Source of the DNA: Gigantopelta aegis
Lineage: Eukaryota > Mollusca > Gastropoda > Neomphalida > Peltospiridae
Direction of reading: 5' to 3'
Length of the DNA: 64,000 nucleotides
Assembly: GCF_016097555.1 (NCBI RefSeq)
Contig: NC_054702.1
Span: forward strand, 65,560,513-65,624,512
Made by a program: the position numbers and the translations under genes. The notes below the pieces were generated by a model, which did no database searches, had not been told where the DNA came from, and saw nothing but the letters and a program-made list of their open reading frames with translations. Positions 13,201-23,164 of the stretch are shown one piece after another. Within the stretch, counting starts at the first letter, position 1, and each line of letters begins with the position of its first letter.

Positions 13201-16200
13201 TAATCTGTTGATGGTTTATTTAAACTGATGATAGTCAAAATTTTATCTTGATTCCCTCCCAAGACAGCAGTTCTTGATATTTTCTGTGAATTTGTTGATT
13301 TTTAATTTTTTTTTATTATACATTCATAAGGTTTAAATTTTAATTGGGGGATAGTTACATGGCAATATTGCCTTCCTTTTTTAAGTAACAGGAATTGTGG
13401 CATCAAGGCCAGTTGGAGGGGCACTATGGCAAATATTTTCTTCATAAGAAGGCACGAAGGCAACTTACTTTCTGTTGATTTAAAATATTTTCACATGGTG
13501 TCTGTGGTTCTAGCCTATGCAGTTTGTGGGATACAGATGCATTGTGTCATGTTACCAATGATAATTTGACTATTTCTTACATATACAGTGTGGAATGTAT
13601 GGGAGGGGCATTCACATGTGGCAAACCAGGTAGGGCACCACAGCATTTTTCTTGTCATTGACAACATCTGTTTGGGGGCAAAATGGTAAGCAATTTGTGG
13701 ATTATTTACAGATTGCATTAAAATTATGTCAGATATTTCCTGAAGTAGAACATTGGATCATACTTCCATCATATAACCAATGCAGTGATGTCCAGTGATG
13801 ATAAGTTCGAGATTTACAAAACGAAAAATACCGTATCATTTACATCTCTCTGCTGATCTTGCAATTACTCTGAAACCCATTCATCCATTCTTGATTTTTT
13901 TATTTTTTTTATTATATAAAGTTTGATAGCAAAAAGATTTCCTTTTGTTTATCATTGAAAATAATAAATAGTTTTGGGGAATAGATGAGGTGTTTCAAAT
14001 GAGCTTTCTAGTTTGATTAACTGAAAATAACAAAAATGTTTGAAATCATGTGACTGTATCAGTGTCAGTGTATCAGTGTCCAGTGTACAACTTTAATGTG
14101 ACATTAAATATATTTCGGTGGCATTTATTTAATATTTTATTCAAATAACAAGTGGATATTAATGTTTGTATTCCATTTGAAAGTAAACTTTCTAAATGAA
14201 ATCCTGAACGAGATTGTAGTTAAAATTCTTCCATCAAAAAGGATCATCTTGTGTTGGATGTTGTTGTTATATTTGATTCTACTTCATCAGATTCGGAGGC
14301 CGAAGTAAAGCTATGTATGTATTATAACTGTTGCTTTATGTTCATGAAGATTTTGTTTCTTCTTTGATTGTAAAAAGTTACCGACATGTTTCCATTACAA
14401 AGATAAATGATGATGTTAATAAGTTCTGATAATTGTCACTTAATTTGTGTGTTCATATGAGAACTGTCAGATTTCAGTTTTGGAACAGTCAGTTATATTA
14501 TTTACTGTTACATAGTTTTCCCATATCTGTTTCACTTTAGTCATTAATTATAATGAAGATGATAGTACTATTACCAAGTACATGTATGTCTTATACGCAT
14601 GGATTGGCATAAAGACTTTTTAATACAGTAAAATTCAGATACATACAGAAGTTTATTGAATTACTTGTTTTTACTAACCTATCTAACAGTTGCATTGCTC
14701 TCTTTTTCTGTCTTCTTTTTATAGTTTTCTTTTCACTAAATTGTAATGCAAATTCTTCCCCATTAAATAACTGTTCCTACCCTCTGTGCTCTCCCCCGCC
14801 TCTTCCCCCAATATCTAAGCTAAAGACTGAATACCTTTTTTTTTCTATGTAATGAGAGAAATGACATCCGGTTAGTCAAAAGGCCTTTGCCACTTTTCAT
14901 TGGCCCTCAGAATAATGTTTTTTTGTTCTTTTCTTACTAACGTCATTATAAGTTACTGTTAAAACTGTTCCGACCTTTAATTTTTCTTTTTTTAACTAAA
15001 ATATTTGTATTGTCCACCAACATTTGATCTGTGTACTATCCAACAATACCTTACCTTCATTCACATTGTCTATTTTTCTTGTACAGGTCTTTGAAAATTA
15101 TGCAGTCGATAGCATGTTTCTAGTGCAAACGTCTCAAATTTTGTGTAACCCGTTTTTTGTTTGTACATTTACACTGGGGCATGATTTACATAGTCTTAAA
15201 AGATGGCGCAAAATCAAATGGGTTAGGAACTGTTAACAGAAATGTTCAATTTTCAGAGACCTGCTGTTCTGGATAGACACAACTGTTCTTTGCTTACAGT
15301 GTTACACATTGGTTTGAATAGCTTTTTTGCAGTTTTTTTTTAATTAAGCATATTTATTTTAAATTATTGACAGATTTAACTTGAAGATTTCATAAAAGTT
15401 TAGTGCTAGAACTTTGGCATTACTATTAGTATTTTCATTTTGTCTTTTACAGTCACTTTCCTGTTGGGTTGGGTTTTTTACTAATCTTCATCAAACTGCA
15501 AATCAGTACATACATATAATTTAGGATTAATCAAGATCATTTTTTGGAACTGTTTGATTGGGTGTGTGCAGGGGATCAGTTATTCGAAACTTTGGAAATA
15601 GTCCACATTTCATTTGTACGAGGGAAGAATTGGGTCAGACAAAACTGGTGGTTTATTCCTGTCAATGATTTAATTGATATTTTACTCTGGCAGTGTTGTT
15701 TTATCTTGTTCAAAAATATATATATAAACATGCACTTAGCTACACATTTGTTTTTCAATATTTACATGCATGTATGTAATAGAAAATTATCATGTATGCA
15801 AATATCTTTCTTAAATATAGAGATGTGAAACAAGTCTGTAAAATATGTACAAACTATCTTAGTGGCAATATAGTTGTACAATTAAGGTTCAAATTAAATA
15901 TCAGGAACATTGGAAAAGGTTGAGAAATTTTATACAAAAGGTACATGTACCGGTATTTGTTGAATGTTAGTTATTATTAACCCTTTCTTACTATGGAACG
16001 TGAAATCCCATTAAAAAAAAAATCACCGTTCAGACTACAGAACGTGAAATTCCGTTGTGTGTTTTCAGTTTGTATTTACCACCAAATTTGTCACAGGTTG
16101 ACATGCACAATAGAGGCAGTGCTAACAACAACATCCTGTAGAAGTGTTACATGGTTTGCCGTGAGAATGTGCTCATTTGTTCGGCACTTTTCAGCCTATT

Positions 16201-17512
16201 TGGTATAACTATTCTGTTAACTACAATGGCGACATCCATTTTCTATAATACGACCTTCACAGAAAATTATCGCAATAGTGATGTTTTATCGTAATGTAAC
16301 TGTGATAATTCCGTTGGAATTCCACTAGCTGAAATACTATCACGAATTCAAGATGACATACCACTTTAGAGATTTGCACGTGGTCAGAAAGATTTTCTAA
16401 ATGGGTTTATTCATTTACACATTTTCATAGAAATTTGGTATGTTTTTATAATCAGTGATTTTGTTTAATATACCTCTATATATGTATAATAATGAGCTCC
16501 TTCTCATAGAAAATTGATTTACGTTTACAAATATGCTTGAACCAGTCTTCTACTATATATAGTATTGCATTCCAAACAGAACTCTGAATAATACATTACA
16601 GAAGATTTTGTAGTAGTAGTATGGATAATAGTAATTTATATTTGAAATTTCATGAAGATAACCTAATGTTTTCAAAAGTGTCAGTTTATCAAGACCTCTT
16701 AATATTGATACAAATATTTGTATTCTGAATCAGTCTCATAGAGCTATCAGTATAGGTACAATTTATACTTTGCGCTAAGTTTTATTTTAATTTTGTACAT
16801 GGAGGTGATATTATTTTTGGTTCCCTACCGGTCCAATAGGAGGGGACTATAGGTTTTGTCTTCGTCTGTCTGATATATAGTTTTTCCAGATATAGGACTG
16901 AAATTTTGTTCATAGCTTTATCGTGTTTGACTTCCATGGGGATGTATCCTTTTTTGACAGAGTTATATACATGTATAGACTTGAACTTAGGAAATACAGA
17001 AGTAAAAATTCCATACACTTTTTTTTCTCTTCATCATTGTTTTTTTTCTGCATTGCCTCCAGATATTGAGCAAACATTTTGTGTATAGCTTTATCATGTT
17101 TTGTTACAGATATTTTCTTTTCTTTTCATAGTCATTTACCCATTTTTGACAGAGTTATAGCCCCTGAAGTTAGGGGATACAAATATTTGTTTTGCCTGTT
17201 AGTGGACATGTATTGCTTTAGCAGTAATCTCAGAATGCTTGTTAATTTATGCTGATGGATATACGGATAACTTTGTTGTGAAATTTTACTTTTGTTCCTG
17301 GAGATAGTGAGATAGTATTCTTATTATTGTGTTGGTGCCGATGTAAACAAGGATAACTATTGTTTTTTTTTTTATTACTGTGTTGGTGCCGATGTAAACA
17401 AGGATAACTGTTGTTTTTTTCTACGCACAGCCCTCTTCCACCAGTTCCTGGTCGTGCTGCCTCGCCTCCGCTGCCAGTCCCTCCTCGATCCCGCGTTCCC
17501 GGGCCATACTGA
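4149..17512 (+). CDS. lark: RNA-binding protein, Lark/RBM4-like (spliced, 7 coding exons, 223 aa)
   Basis: Seven exons (4149-4283, 5209-5292, 6506-6585, 9459-9482, 9984-10217, 11558-11590, 17431-17512) all have GT-AG junctions and join in phase to 223 codons ending in TGA. Residues 6-73 form one RRM, with RNP2 KVFIGN (8-13) and RNP1 KNFGFVHF (40-47). Residues 91-104 are a zinc knuckle, C-X2-C-X4-H-X4-C. The linker [16 protein letters not shown] and the run [11 protein letters not shown] are typical of Lark/RBM4 rather than SRSF7. Residues 109-223 are rich in Arg, Asp, Tyr and Pro with repeated RDPY, then a Pro-rich end. Lark and RBM4 normally have two RRMs; here only the one next to the knuckle is present. 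Family members bind RNA and act in splicing and translation. Introns are 0.5 to 5.8 kb and full of transposons. Confidence 0.88.
4738..5130 (+). mobile_element. Full-length SINE, head 2 + tail 2
   Basis: Lies in lark-like intron 1. The tRNA-like head CCGGCCTCTGTGGCGTCGTG has a B box GGTTCGGATCC. The middle carries TGTGCTATCCTGCCTGTGGG and GTGGCGACAGCGGGTTTCCT. The tail is GTTGAGTGCGTCGTTAAATA, ending in CTTT repeats. Nearly intact, so probably young. Confidence 0.88.
5209..5292 (+). CDS. lark: Lark-like exon 2
   Basis: 84 nt, 28 codons ([15 protein letters not shown] then [13 protein letters not shown]), completing the RRM. Acceptor TTTTTAG, donor GTAAGT at 5293. Confidence 0.87.
5725..6357. 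mobile_element. Non-autonomous DNA transposon, Tigger/pogo-like ends
   Basis: The left end CAGTCTGACCTCATTACAAC and the inverted right end ATAACGAGGTCTGACTA are imperfect inverted repeats of about 25 bp, with TA next to the left end. The ...CTCGTTAT...ACGACC terminus is usual for Tigger/pogo. About 630 bp, no transposase, in intron 2. Confidence 0.65.
6402..6478 (+). mobile_element. SINE tail 4 fragment
   Basis: Contains GACACCCAGTACCCAGTG and GCTGGGGTGTCGTTAAACAT. Related tails occur at 20320, 42808 and 61668. Confidence 0.55.
6506..6585 (+). CDS. lark: Lark-like exon 3
   Basis: 80 nt after acceptor TTTTTCAG. Encodes the Lark-type linker and the first three zinc ligands C91, C94 and H99, then splits the Trp100 codon at donor GTAAGA (6586). 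Confidence 0.87.
7062..7745. mobile_element. MITE with 5-bp target duplication (copy 1)
   Basis: 684 bp with ends CAGTGTTCGAGATTAA and TTAATCTCGAACATTG, 15 of 16 inverted. It is flanked by the direct repeat GATGG (7057-7061 and 7746-7750). The subterminal regions carry many GTATCCC/GGGATAC motifs in both orientations. No transposase. A second copy lies at 18600-19268. The CAG ends with a 5-bp duplication fit a hAT subgroup or Transib; class uncertain. Confidence 0.85.
8239..8266 (+). repeat. (GT)n followed by poly-G
   Basis: Simple repeat in intron 3. Confidence 0.85.
8782..9295. mobile_element. piggyBac-like non-autonomous element
   Basis: TTAA at both ends (8782-8785, 9292-9295) encloses 506 bp with 16-bp inverted termini CCTTCTGACTATTGCA / CCTTCTGACTACTGGA (14 of 16). 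TTAA duplication with CC-starting ends is the piggyBac signature. No transposase frame. Lies in intron 3. Confidence 0.75.
9459..9482 (+). CDS. lark: Lark-like exon 4 (24-nt microexon)
   Basis: Only 24 nt between TATTTTCAG and GTGAGT. It completes Trp100 and encodes SKDCPSG, supplying the last zinc ligand C104. Skipping it would keep the frame but destroy the knuckle. Confidence 0.85.
9704..9922 (-). mobile_element. SINE (tail 1), 5'-truncated
   Basis: Minus-strand copy starting with the tail GTTTTGTTTAACAACACCAC and running to the core CACTGATTGGAACAAGAAAA; the head is missing. It ends about 60 bp before the acceptor of exon 5. Confidence 0.85.
9984..10217 (+). CDS. lark: Lark-like exon 5
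   Basis: 234 nt in the frame beginning (CC)A-ACA-AGA. Encodes the R/D/Y/P-rich region with RDPY and PPPPP runs. The donor is GTATGT (10218). The acceptor GAATTGACAG has almost no polypyrimidine tract, and a SINE ends about 60 bp upstream. Long open frames on either strand here are shadows of this exon. Confidence 0.82.
10284..10892. mobile_element. Non-autonomous DNA transposon, mariner-like
   Basis: The ends TAGATCCTGAAATTAATG and CATTAATTTCAGGATCTA are a perfect 18-bp inverted repeat, starting and ending in TA, 609 bp apart. Sited in intron 5, 66 bp after exon 5. No transposase. Confidence 0.7.
11558..11590 (+). CDS. lark: Lark-like exon 6
   Basis: 33 nt between TTTGTTTCAG and GTGAGT. Encodes [11 protein letters not shown] and splits an Arg codon (CG|N). 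Confidence 0.82.
14291..14314 (+). CDS. lark: Candidate alternative microexon of the lark-like gene
   Basis: ATTCGGAGGCCGAAGTAAAG plus CTAT lies between acceptor TTCATCAG and donor GTATGT. It is 24 nt long, so it can be included or skipped in frame. Inclusion inserts FGGRSKA and changes the neighbouring residue to Ile. Seen as sequence only; its use is inference. Confidence 0.4.
16790..17200. repeat. Unclassified interspersed repeat with internal duplication
   Basis: Two diverged units share TCATAGCTTTATC(G/A)TGTTT and TTTTTGACAGAGTTATA. The left edge GGTTCCCTACCGGTCC...GGACTATAGG has a counterpart near 55420-55500 in the opposite orientation. Confidence 0.45.
17329..17430 (+). repeat. Two-copy 51-bp tandem repeat next to the exon 7 acceptor
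   Basis: GTGTTGGTGCCGATGTAAAC recurs at 17329 and 17380. Each unit ends in a T-run; the second T-run is the polypyrimidine tract of exon 7. Confidence 0.85.
17431..17512 (+). CDS. lark: Lark-like exon 7, stop codon
   Basis: After acceptor CTACGCACAG the exon completes an Arg codon and encodes 26 residues, [20 protein letters not shown] then RVPGPY, followed by TGA at 17510-17512. Confidence 0.82.
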
Positions 17513-17850
17513 GAAACGGGTACCGCGTTCGTACAGACACGTGGACTTCCTGATGTATTCGCCTCGTTGATTGTCACGGTTTTCATCTTCGGAAAATTTA
17601 ACACTTACGTTGTGCTTGTTTAAAAAAAGAAAGAAAAACAAAAAAAAGACGGGATTCGTGGATTCGGTTCGACGGATTTCATGTATCATTTTCATTGTGT
17701 ATTATACATTCATTTTCCATATCGTGTTTAGACAATTTTTAGATCATGACAATTACGGAAGAAAAATTGTTTACATGTTACTTTTAGAATAGTGCATTTG
17801 ACATAAATCGCCTACGTTCGGTGAAGACGTGTTCGTGTTTCTTGGAAGGA

Positions 17851-17856
17851 AATAAA
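17851..17856 (+). terminator. Polyadenylation signal of the main lark-like transcript
   Basis: AATAAA 339 bp after the stop codon, in sequence free of recognised repeats. A second AATAAA lies at 18161-18166. Confidence 0.55.
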
Positions 17857-18160
17857 ATCGGTATAACGGTCAAGTGAAATTTCATTCTGCGTGTATTACG
17901 AAAAAATCTGTTTTATTGTCTAAGCTTAGTTTAAATGTTATCCTCTTTGCAAAGTTGTACTTCGTACCTGTTACAGTTTAAGTCGTAGTACGTTTTAAAG
18001 CAGTTACATAATTATATTGTAATTATGGATTATGTTCTTGTCTGTACAGTTATGTGTTCAGGGGTGCAGAAAGTACTCATCCACTTACAAATGTGAGTGA
18101 AAATTTTGACGGACTAGATTAAGAATACAACCACTAGTGGGTTTTTTTTAACTGACTGCA

Positions 18161-18166
18161 AATAAA
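18161..18166 (+). terminator. Alternative polyadenylation signal
   Basis: AATAAA followed by T-rich sequence, 649 bp after the lark-like stop codon. Confidence 0.35.
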
Positions 18167-18378
18167 GTATTTATTTTTATTTCCAATGAATCCTTTATTC
18201 CACATGTCACAGTTTCAAACTCAAACTACTTAGAATGTTGACTAAATACTCTGTTTCTGTTTCTTTATACTTTATTACTCATTTCATTTATCATCCATTT
18301 TAAATCAGTATCACTAATGCAAACAAAAGTTACAATTCAAGAGATCTGAACATTTGGTTTTATTGGATGATCACTTCA

Positions 18379-18600
18379 AATGAAGTTTGTATTATAACAA
18401 GTTACAACACATGTATTATGTAGTGCTGTAGGCCTTCAGACAAGTTTAACTTCTAGCAGAATAGTAAATGTTACTTGTTACTAGTCTGAAATGAAGTTTG
18501 TATTATAACAAGTTAAAACACATGCATTATGTAGTTCTGTAGGCCTTCAGACTGGTTGAACCTCTGGCAGAATAGTAAATGTTACTTGGTACTAGTCTGC
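18379..18600 (+). repeat. Two-copy 111-bp tandem duplication
   Basis: AATGAAGTTTGTATTATAAC begins at 18379 and 18490. The units differ at about ten positions. The MITE at 18600 inserted at the very end of the second unit. Confidence 0.85.
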
Positions 18601-19268
18601 AATGTTCGAGATTAAAAATGTTGCGCAGTATCCAAGTTTGATACTAACATTTCAAAATATGGTATCCCACCTGAGAATTTAGTAAACCACTTAAATGAAA
18701 TTCATAAATAACATCGTAACAAACTTGGATGACACTGTTCTTGTTCCCAGTCTATATTGCTATGCTGCAATCGAAATCGCAGACTTGGTGAAATTTGCAA
18801 TCAAATGGAATTGGCAAAAAGATTTGCTGCATCTGTACTGACATAAATTAATATTTAGCAGTAACCTATAAGTGTTTCTGACATTACTAATGACAAACCT
18901 ACCTGTATCAATTTTGTGTAGATGTGGAATCAATATCCCAAAAATATTTTGAAATGAGGAAATATCCAACAAAAACAATAGCGACTTAGCAGTTTTCAGT
19001 CTATTGATACGCCGCTATTGCTCCAGTATAGTATTAGACTGGGTACGAGTTGGGGGAGATATTAAGGCATAGCATTAGACTGGGTACGAGCTCGAAAATA
19101 CTGTTACTCAACTTCACCAGTAAATGACGACTTTCATTGTTTTAGCAAAAAATAAAAACATGATTAAAAACAACATTATATGGTATTCCGGTGGGATACT
19201 GGGTTCTTGAAGTCTGGTATCCAAAACTAAATTCCGGGATATCGGGATACCGTTACTCTCGAACACTG
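18600..19268. mobile_element. MITE with 5-bp target duplication (copy 2)
   Basis: 669 bp, the same family and orientation as 7062-7745. Ends CAATGTTCGAGATTAA and CTCTCGAACACTG. Direct repeat GTCTG flanks it (18595-18599, 19269-19273). Internal GTATCC motifs are conserved. Confidence 0.85.
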
Positions 19269-19273
19269 GTCTG

Positions 19274-19923
19274 GTTGATTGGTGATTTACATGTATTTTC
19301 CATTTCTGCACCCCTGTATGTTGTGTGTGTTAGCCTGTCATATATAAAAGATCAACTCAGATATTTGTTTCTTGTTTGTGAAAGTCATTTGTTTGGCTCA
19401 TCAGATACCGCGACGTGTATTTCGAGAAGTCGCGTTCTGTCATACTGAAATTAACGTTTCGGATTTACTTGATTAAACTTGGCAGCTTGTCAGATATGTA
19501 ACATATGCATTTGTCACACTTATCTATTATTATTATTTTTTTATTATTTTTTTTTTTTGACAATACACTGTATCTAGAGTTTTTGTTAATTGGTGGTGAT
19601 GGAGGTTGTGGGAGGTGGAAGGAAACTTGGGACCAGAAAAAAGAAGACTATCATCAGTCTGTGGCACAAGCAGAGAACACATTTAGTGTTTTTTCCCAAC
19701 AGACTGAGCCTTCATGCATCTTACAATTTGAATGTAATCCTTCCCACTTGATTAAACACTAGGATCAATGCAATGGGATGAGCAGCTTGCAAACTGGTTT
19801 ACCCCTAGAGCAATACAGTATCACATCCAACTTACAAATACTGGTAATCATATTTTGCTACTAAAGATGATATGACTGGATGTATTGTAGTTTTGTACCT
19901 AATTCACTCTTGTTAGCTATGAG
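19274..19923. other. No gene seen
   Basis: Short frames only; one T-rich run near 19530-19560. Confidence 0.4.
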
Positions 19924-20206
19924 GGTGCGGGATGCAGTCCAGTGGTAAAGCGCAATCCTGATGCACGGTCAGTGTGTGGGCCCACTGGGCTATTTCTCGT
20001 TCCAGCCAGTGCACCACAATTGGTATGTCAAAGTATGTGGTATGTGTTGTCCCGTCTGTGGGATGGTGCATTTAAAAGATCCCTTGCTACTAATGAAAAA
20101 CTGTAGCAGGTTTCATCTCAAAGACTGTGTCAATATGTTTGACATCCAATAGCCGATAAAAAATAAATCAGTGTGCTCTAGTGGTGTCAGTAAACAAAAC
20201 AAACTG
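19924..20206 (+). mobile_element. SINE, head 1 + tail 1, diverged
   Basis: Head GGGATGCAGTCCAGTGGTAA, core GGGCTATTTCTCGTTCCAGC and tail TAGTGGTGTCAGTAAACAAA are all recognisable, with many substitutions. Confidence 0.85.
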
Positions 20207-20319
20207 TTAGCTATGATGTCGATGTGTTTGTTCATAATCAAATCTAAACATGAAAGTAAATCAACATGGGATTGATGGAGATTGACTTACAGGCATGTAA
20301 TTAAAAATGAATGAATGAA

Positions 20320-20386
20320 TGTTTAACAACCCCAGCACGAAAAATACATCGGCAATTGATTGTCAAACTTAGGTAAATGCAAAAAT
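20320..20386 (-). mobile_element. SINE tail 4 fragment
   Basis: GTTTAACAACCCCAGCAC...ACATCGGCAATTGATTGTCA matches the tail-4 motif also at 42808. Confidence 0.55.
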
Positions 20387-20401
20387 TAAATTGGCATATA
20401 A

Positions 20402-21189
20402 TTAAAACCGCACACCCTAGTTCCATCCAGCGAAAATAAATTATAATTTGGTTAATCTACAAATCTGTAACACACTTAGATCACGTTTTTATCAAATGGA
20501 GTGAAAAAGCAGGTTTTATATCGATAAATATTATGGGAATCCCCATGTCCCAATTGCTTGAAATAATTTTGAAAGTTAGTATTCTGATGTCACCGGTAGA
20601 AGCACAACAATGCCTACGTCACGACAAATTTCACAGACTTGGGGTGTGTTCGTTTCACCTCTCCTGAACATGTTCCAACTGTTCTGTCCTGGTTGTATCC
20701 CCTCTCCAGATATCGTAAGACTTAGCAAAATTATTGGTTTTAAGGGTTTGTAACGTTTTGTATTGAGACACTTACTTGTCTGAACTTTATTGTTACTGAA
20801 AATGTTCACGAACTGTGAAGAAAAATCTCACAAATGAACAACAACAAATCGGATGTTGATTGCGCGAACCGTGCACGAGAAAACAAACCGAACCAAAATG
20901 ATAACGGTCACGTGATATACCAACGTCTGTGACATTAAAAATAGATTGGACCTCGCTTGCGTAACGGTTTTTTCTCGACAACACGTTTTGTGAAAAAATG
21001 CAAAAAATGCATTTCGTGGTTTTACAAACATCAGCATTACCAAAAAGCACTTCAGGTGAATGGAAATGTGTATTCTAAATAATAAAATGTAAGTAAAGTG
21101 CAATTTTATTTGTGAAAAATGGGGTTTAATAGCGAAAAACAACGCCGTAATGGTTAACAAATAAACGTAACTAGGGTGTGTCCCTTTAA
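20402..21189. mobile_element. Kolobok-like non-autonomous element
   Basis: TTAA at 20402-20405 and 21186-21189 encloses 780 bp. The 17-bp ends AACCGCACACCCTAGTT and (inverted) AGGGACACACCCTAGTT match at 13 positions. A TTAA duplication with A/G-starting ends suggests Kolobok more than piggyBac. Minus-strand frames of up to 110 codons inside it look fortuitous. Confidence 0.65.
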
Positions 21190-22113
21190 ATGAATGTGAA
21201 CTTCTGTTATTGGGAGTTGGGGTATTAAAGCATCCTCTCTGTTTTGTGGTAGTACCGTGAGAGTGTTCAGTTTCATTGTGTGTGTATTATCTCAATGTGA
21301 AGATTTAAAATCCAGTCCCAAAGAGACCTGTGACGGCTTTCAAAATGAAAAGCGTTATTGGTCCATTCTTGAAAGATTTGTAGCTCATTGGGCTTTACCC
21401 ATTCCAGCCAGTGTTCAGATGATGTCAACAATGTCCTGTCTGGTAAATTATGTATAAGAGACTGCTTGGGGTTTTTTTTATATTTTATTATTGAATTTGT
21501 AATAGTTGCTTATTTTTTTTATTCATATTGATATGGGATAATATTGTGGTACTATAAAGCCATGATTTTGGTGTCAATGAATATTTATGTCCTGTTACTT
21601 TTCTTTTTATTTATGCCTTTTTTCCTTTTTTTTTTTTTCTTTTTTTTTCCAATTTGTATATGATGAAGATATTACAGTTTGTAAAATGCCTGGTAAATGA
21701 TGAAAACTGGAGTGATGTTCACAGGGCTTGGTGTAGGTAGCAAAATCTTTAACATTGCACGTTAATGTTTACATCAACTGGTTTGTATTTTGTTTACCTT
21801 TCAAGCTTCTATAGATTAGTCTTTCGGTGACTTTCAGAATTACTGTACCAAAGTCATTTTCATCTTGCATAATGATATGAATTTTAATTAACACCATGAA
21901 GAAATTATTTTTAGAATATATTTGTGAATCAGATGAATTGAAAAGTTTCATTTATCATCATCATTGGTACTGTAATATTTCCTTTTTGATTTTGGGTCCA
22001 ATTTCTTTACAGCAAGGAAATGAATAATATAAAATTCATATTTTGTATAATAACATGTCAGACATTCGGGACAGCACTGAGAATTCTATGAATTATATAT
22101 TTGTATCTTTCAG
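21190..22113. other. No gene seen
   Basis: AT-rich. A SINE-core scrap (TGGGCTTTACCCATTCCAGC) lies near 21390. Polypyrimidine runs at 21600-21650. Confidence 0.4.
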
Positions 22114-22271
22114 ATTTGGGTAGTTCCTCACTGCTGATGAATGAGAGTCGAACTACCACAGTTCCTGGGAGTAGTAAAGCCACAGACGTGAAGACATTTG
22201 CCGAGAGTCCTTGTTAATGGGACTCCATGCTGGTTACCTTCTATGTACTGCATCCATTATTCTCCATTGAG
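22114..22271 (+). other. lark: Candidate alternative terminal/3' UTR exon of the lark-like gene
   Basis: Acceptor TATCTTTCAG and donor GTAATG (22272) bracket 158 nt without repeats. Joined to exon 6 (CG|A) it would read Arg-Phe-Gly-stop (TAG 22121-22123), giving a 199-residue protein that lacks the Pro-rich end. The start, A-TTY-GGR, resembles that of the 14291 microexon. A transcript is needed to confirm it. Confidence 0.35.
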
Positions 22272-22438
22272 GTAATGGCTGATAGGTTTTAGTAATTAAT
22301 TAATAATTCATTAGTGTGACAGTGGTATGAATTCTTTGTAGATTGAATAATGTTTATCTATACAGACTTATGGTTAGAAATGTAAGAAAGGTGTTGTGTG
22401 TTTTGTTAAAGTAAGAATGCAGGTTTCGTTAATGTAAT

Positions 22439-22589
22439 CAGGGCTAGCTCTGGCACTCACCAAATTCACCAATTGCTAATTTTGAAAGCAGTTGGCACAT
22501 TTTTTAGAAAATAACTGTTGGATTCTGCAATTTTTGAAGTTTAATAAACAATTTGGCAAATTGTTTTTGCTCACCCAGAGCTAGCCCTG
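22439..22589. mobile_element. Short MITE with 5-bp target duplication
   Basis: 151 bp. The ends CAGGGCTAGCTCTGG and CCAGAGCTAGCCCTG are perfect 15-bp inverted repeats, flanked by GTAAT on both sides (22434-22438, 22590-22594). Confidence 0.85.
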
Positions 22590-22837
22590 GTAATAACCAG
22601 TTTGAAGTTGGACAAGTAGAAAGCAGATATTTAATTAAATTTTTAATCTTGTAAATTGCCAACAGTAATTTCTACGTATCATGGAAACCTTGTGCAACCT
22701 TTACTTGACACTTAATAGGAAGACAGACTATAATAACCTTGATTCTGAGATCTGCAAAAATTGTACTTTTTTGTCTGGCAGAGTAGATGTATTAACGTTG
22801 TAGCTGTTGTAAATTTCATTGAACTATTAAAGAAAAA

Positions 22838-22976
22838 ATAATTAGTTAATGGTGTAGGATATCGGCTTTATGTTGTGAAGGTAAGAATGGATAATTCTGC
22901 GAGGCTTGCCAGGCCGAATTTCTTATTCGGCCTAGATGGATAAAGCCAATATCCAACGTCATTATTAGTTATTATC
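22838..22976. mobile_element. Palindromic MITE
   Basis: Imperfect inverted arms of about 36 bp, including GGATATCGGCTTTAT / ATAAAGCCAATATCC. A second palindrome AGGCCGAATTTCTTATTCGG lies off-centre. Confidence 0.7.
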
Positions 22977-23164
22977 TCTTTCCTGCAGACCATAAAAATT
23001 AAGGTGGAAAGTCATTATTTCTGTTATTTGAGCTACATTGTATGATGACCTAGAGGTCAAATACCCCGGTAAGCGATTTTGTAATGTAGCTATGTCAAAA
23101 GTCATAATCTGCTAGTATACGTTTATGACTTTGCTATAATCGGTCATCATAGTAAATGTGTATG

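Larger units (their letters stand above)
11591..17328 (+). other. Lark-like intron 6, mostly without recognised repeats
   Basis: 5.8-kb intron. Apart from the candidate microexon at 14291, an unclassified repeat at 16790-17200 and short tandem repeats near its end, I recognise nothing. Open frames are short. TTAACCCTTTCTTACTATGG at 15979 looks like a lone TTAA-type terminus. Confidence 0.45.
17513..18378 (+). other. Lark-like 3' UTR and flank
   Basis: Contains both AATAAA signals; otherwise no feature seen. Confidence 0.45.

Noticed and set aside
15979..16400. TTAACCCTTTCTTACTATGG as a piggyBac element end
   Set aside because: No inverted partner with a second TTAA could be found within several hundred bases.
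20576..21160. Minus-strand frames of 77-110 codons as a transposase
   Set aside because: The host element is only 780 bp, the frames overlap each other, and no transposase motif is seen.
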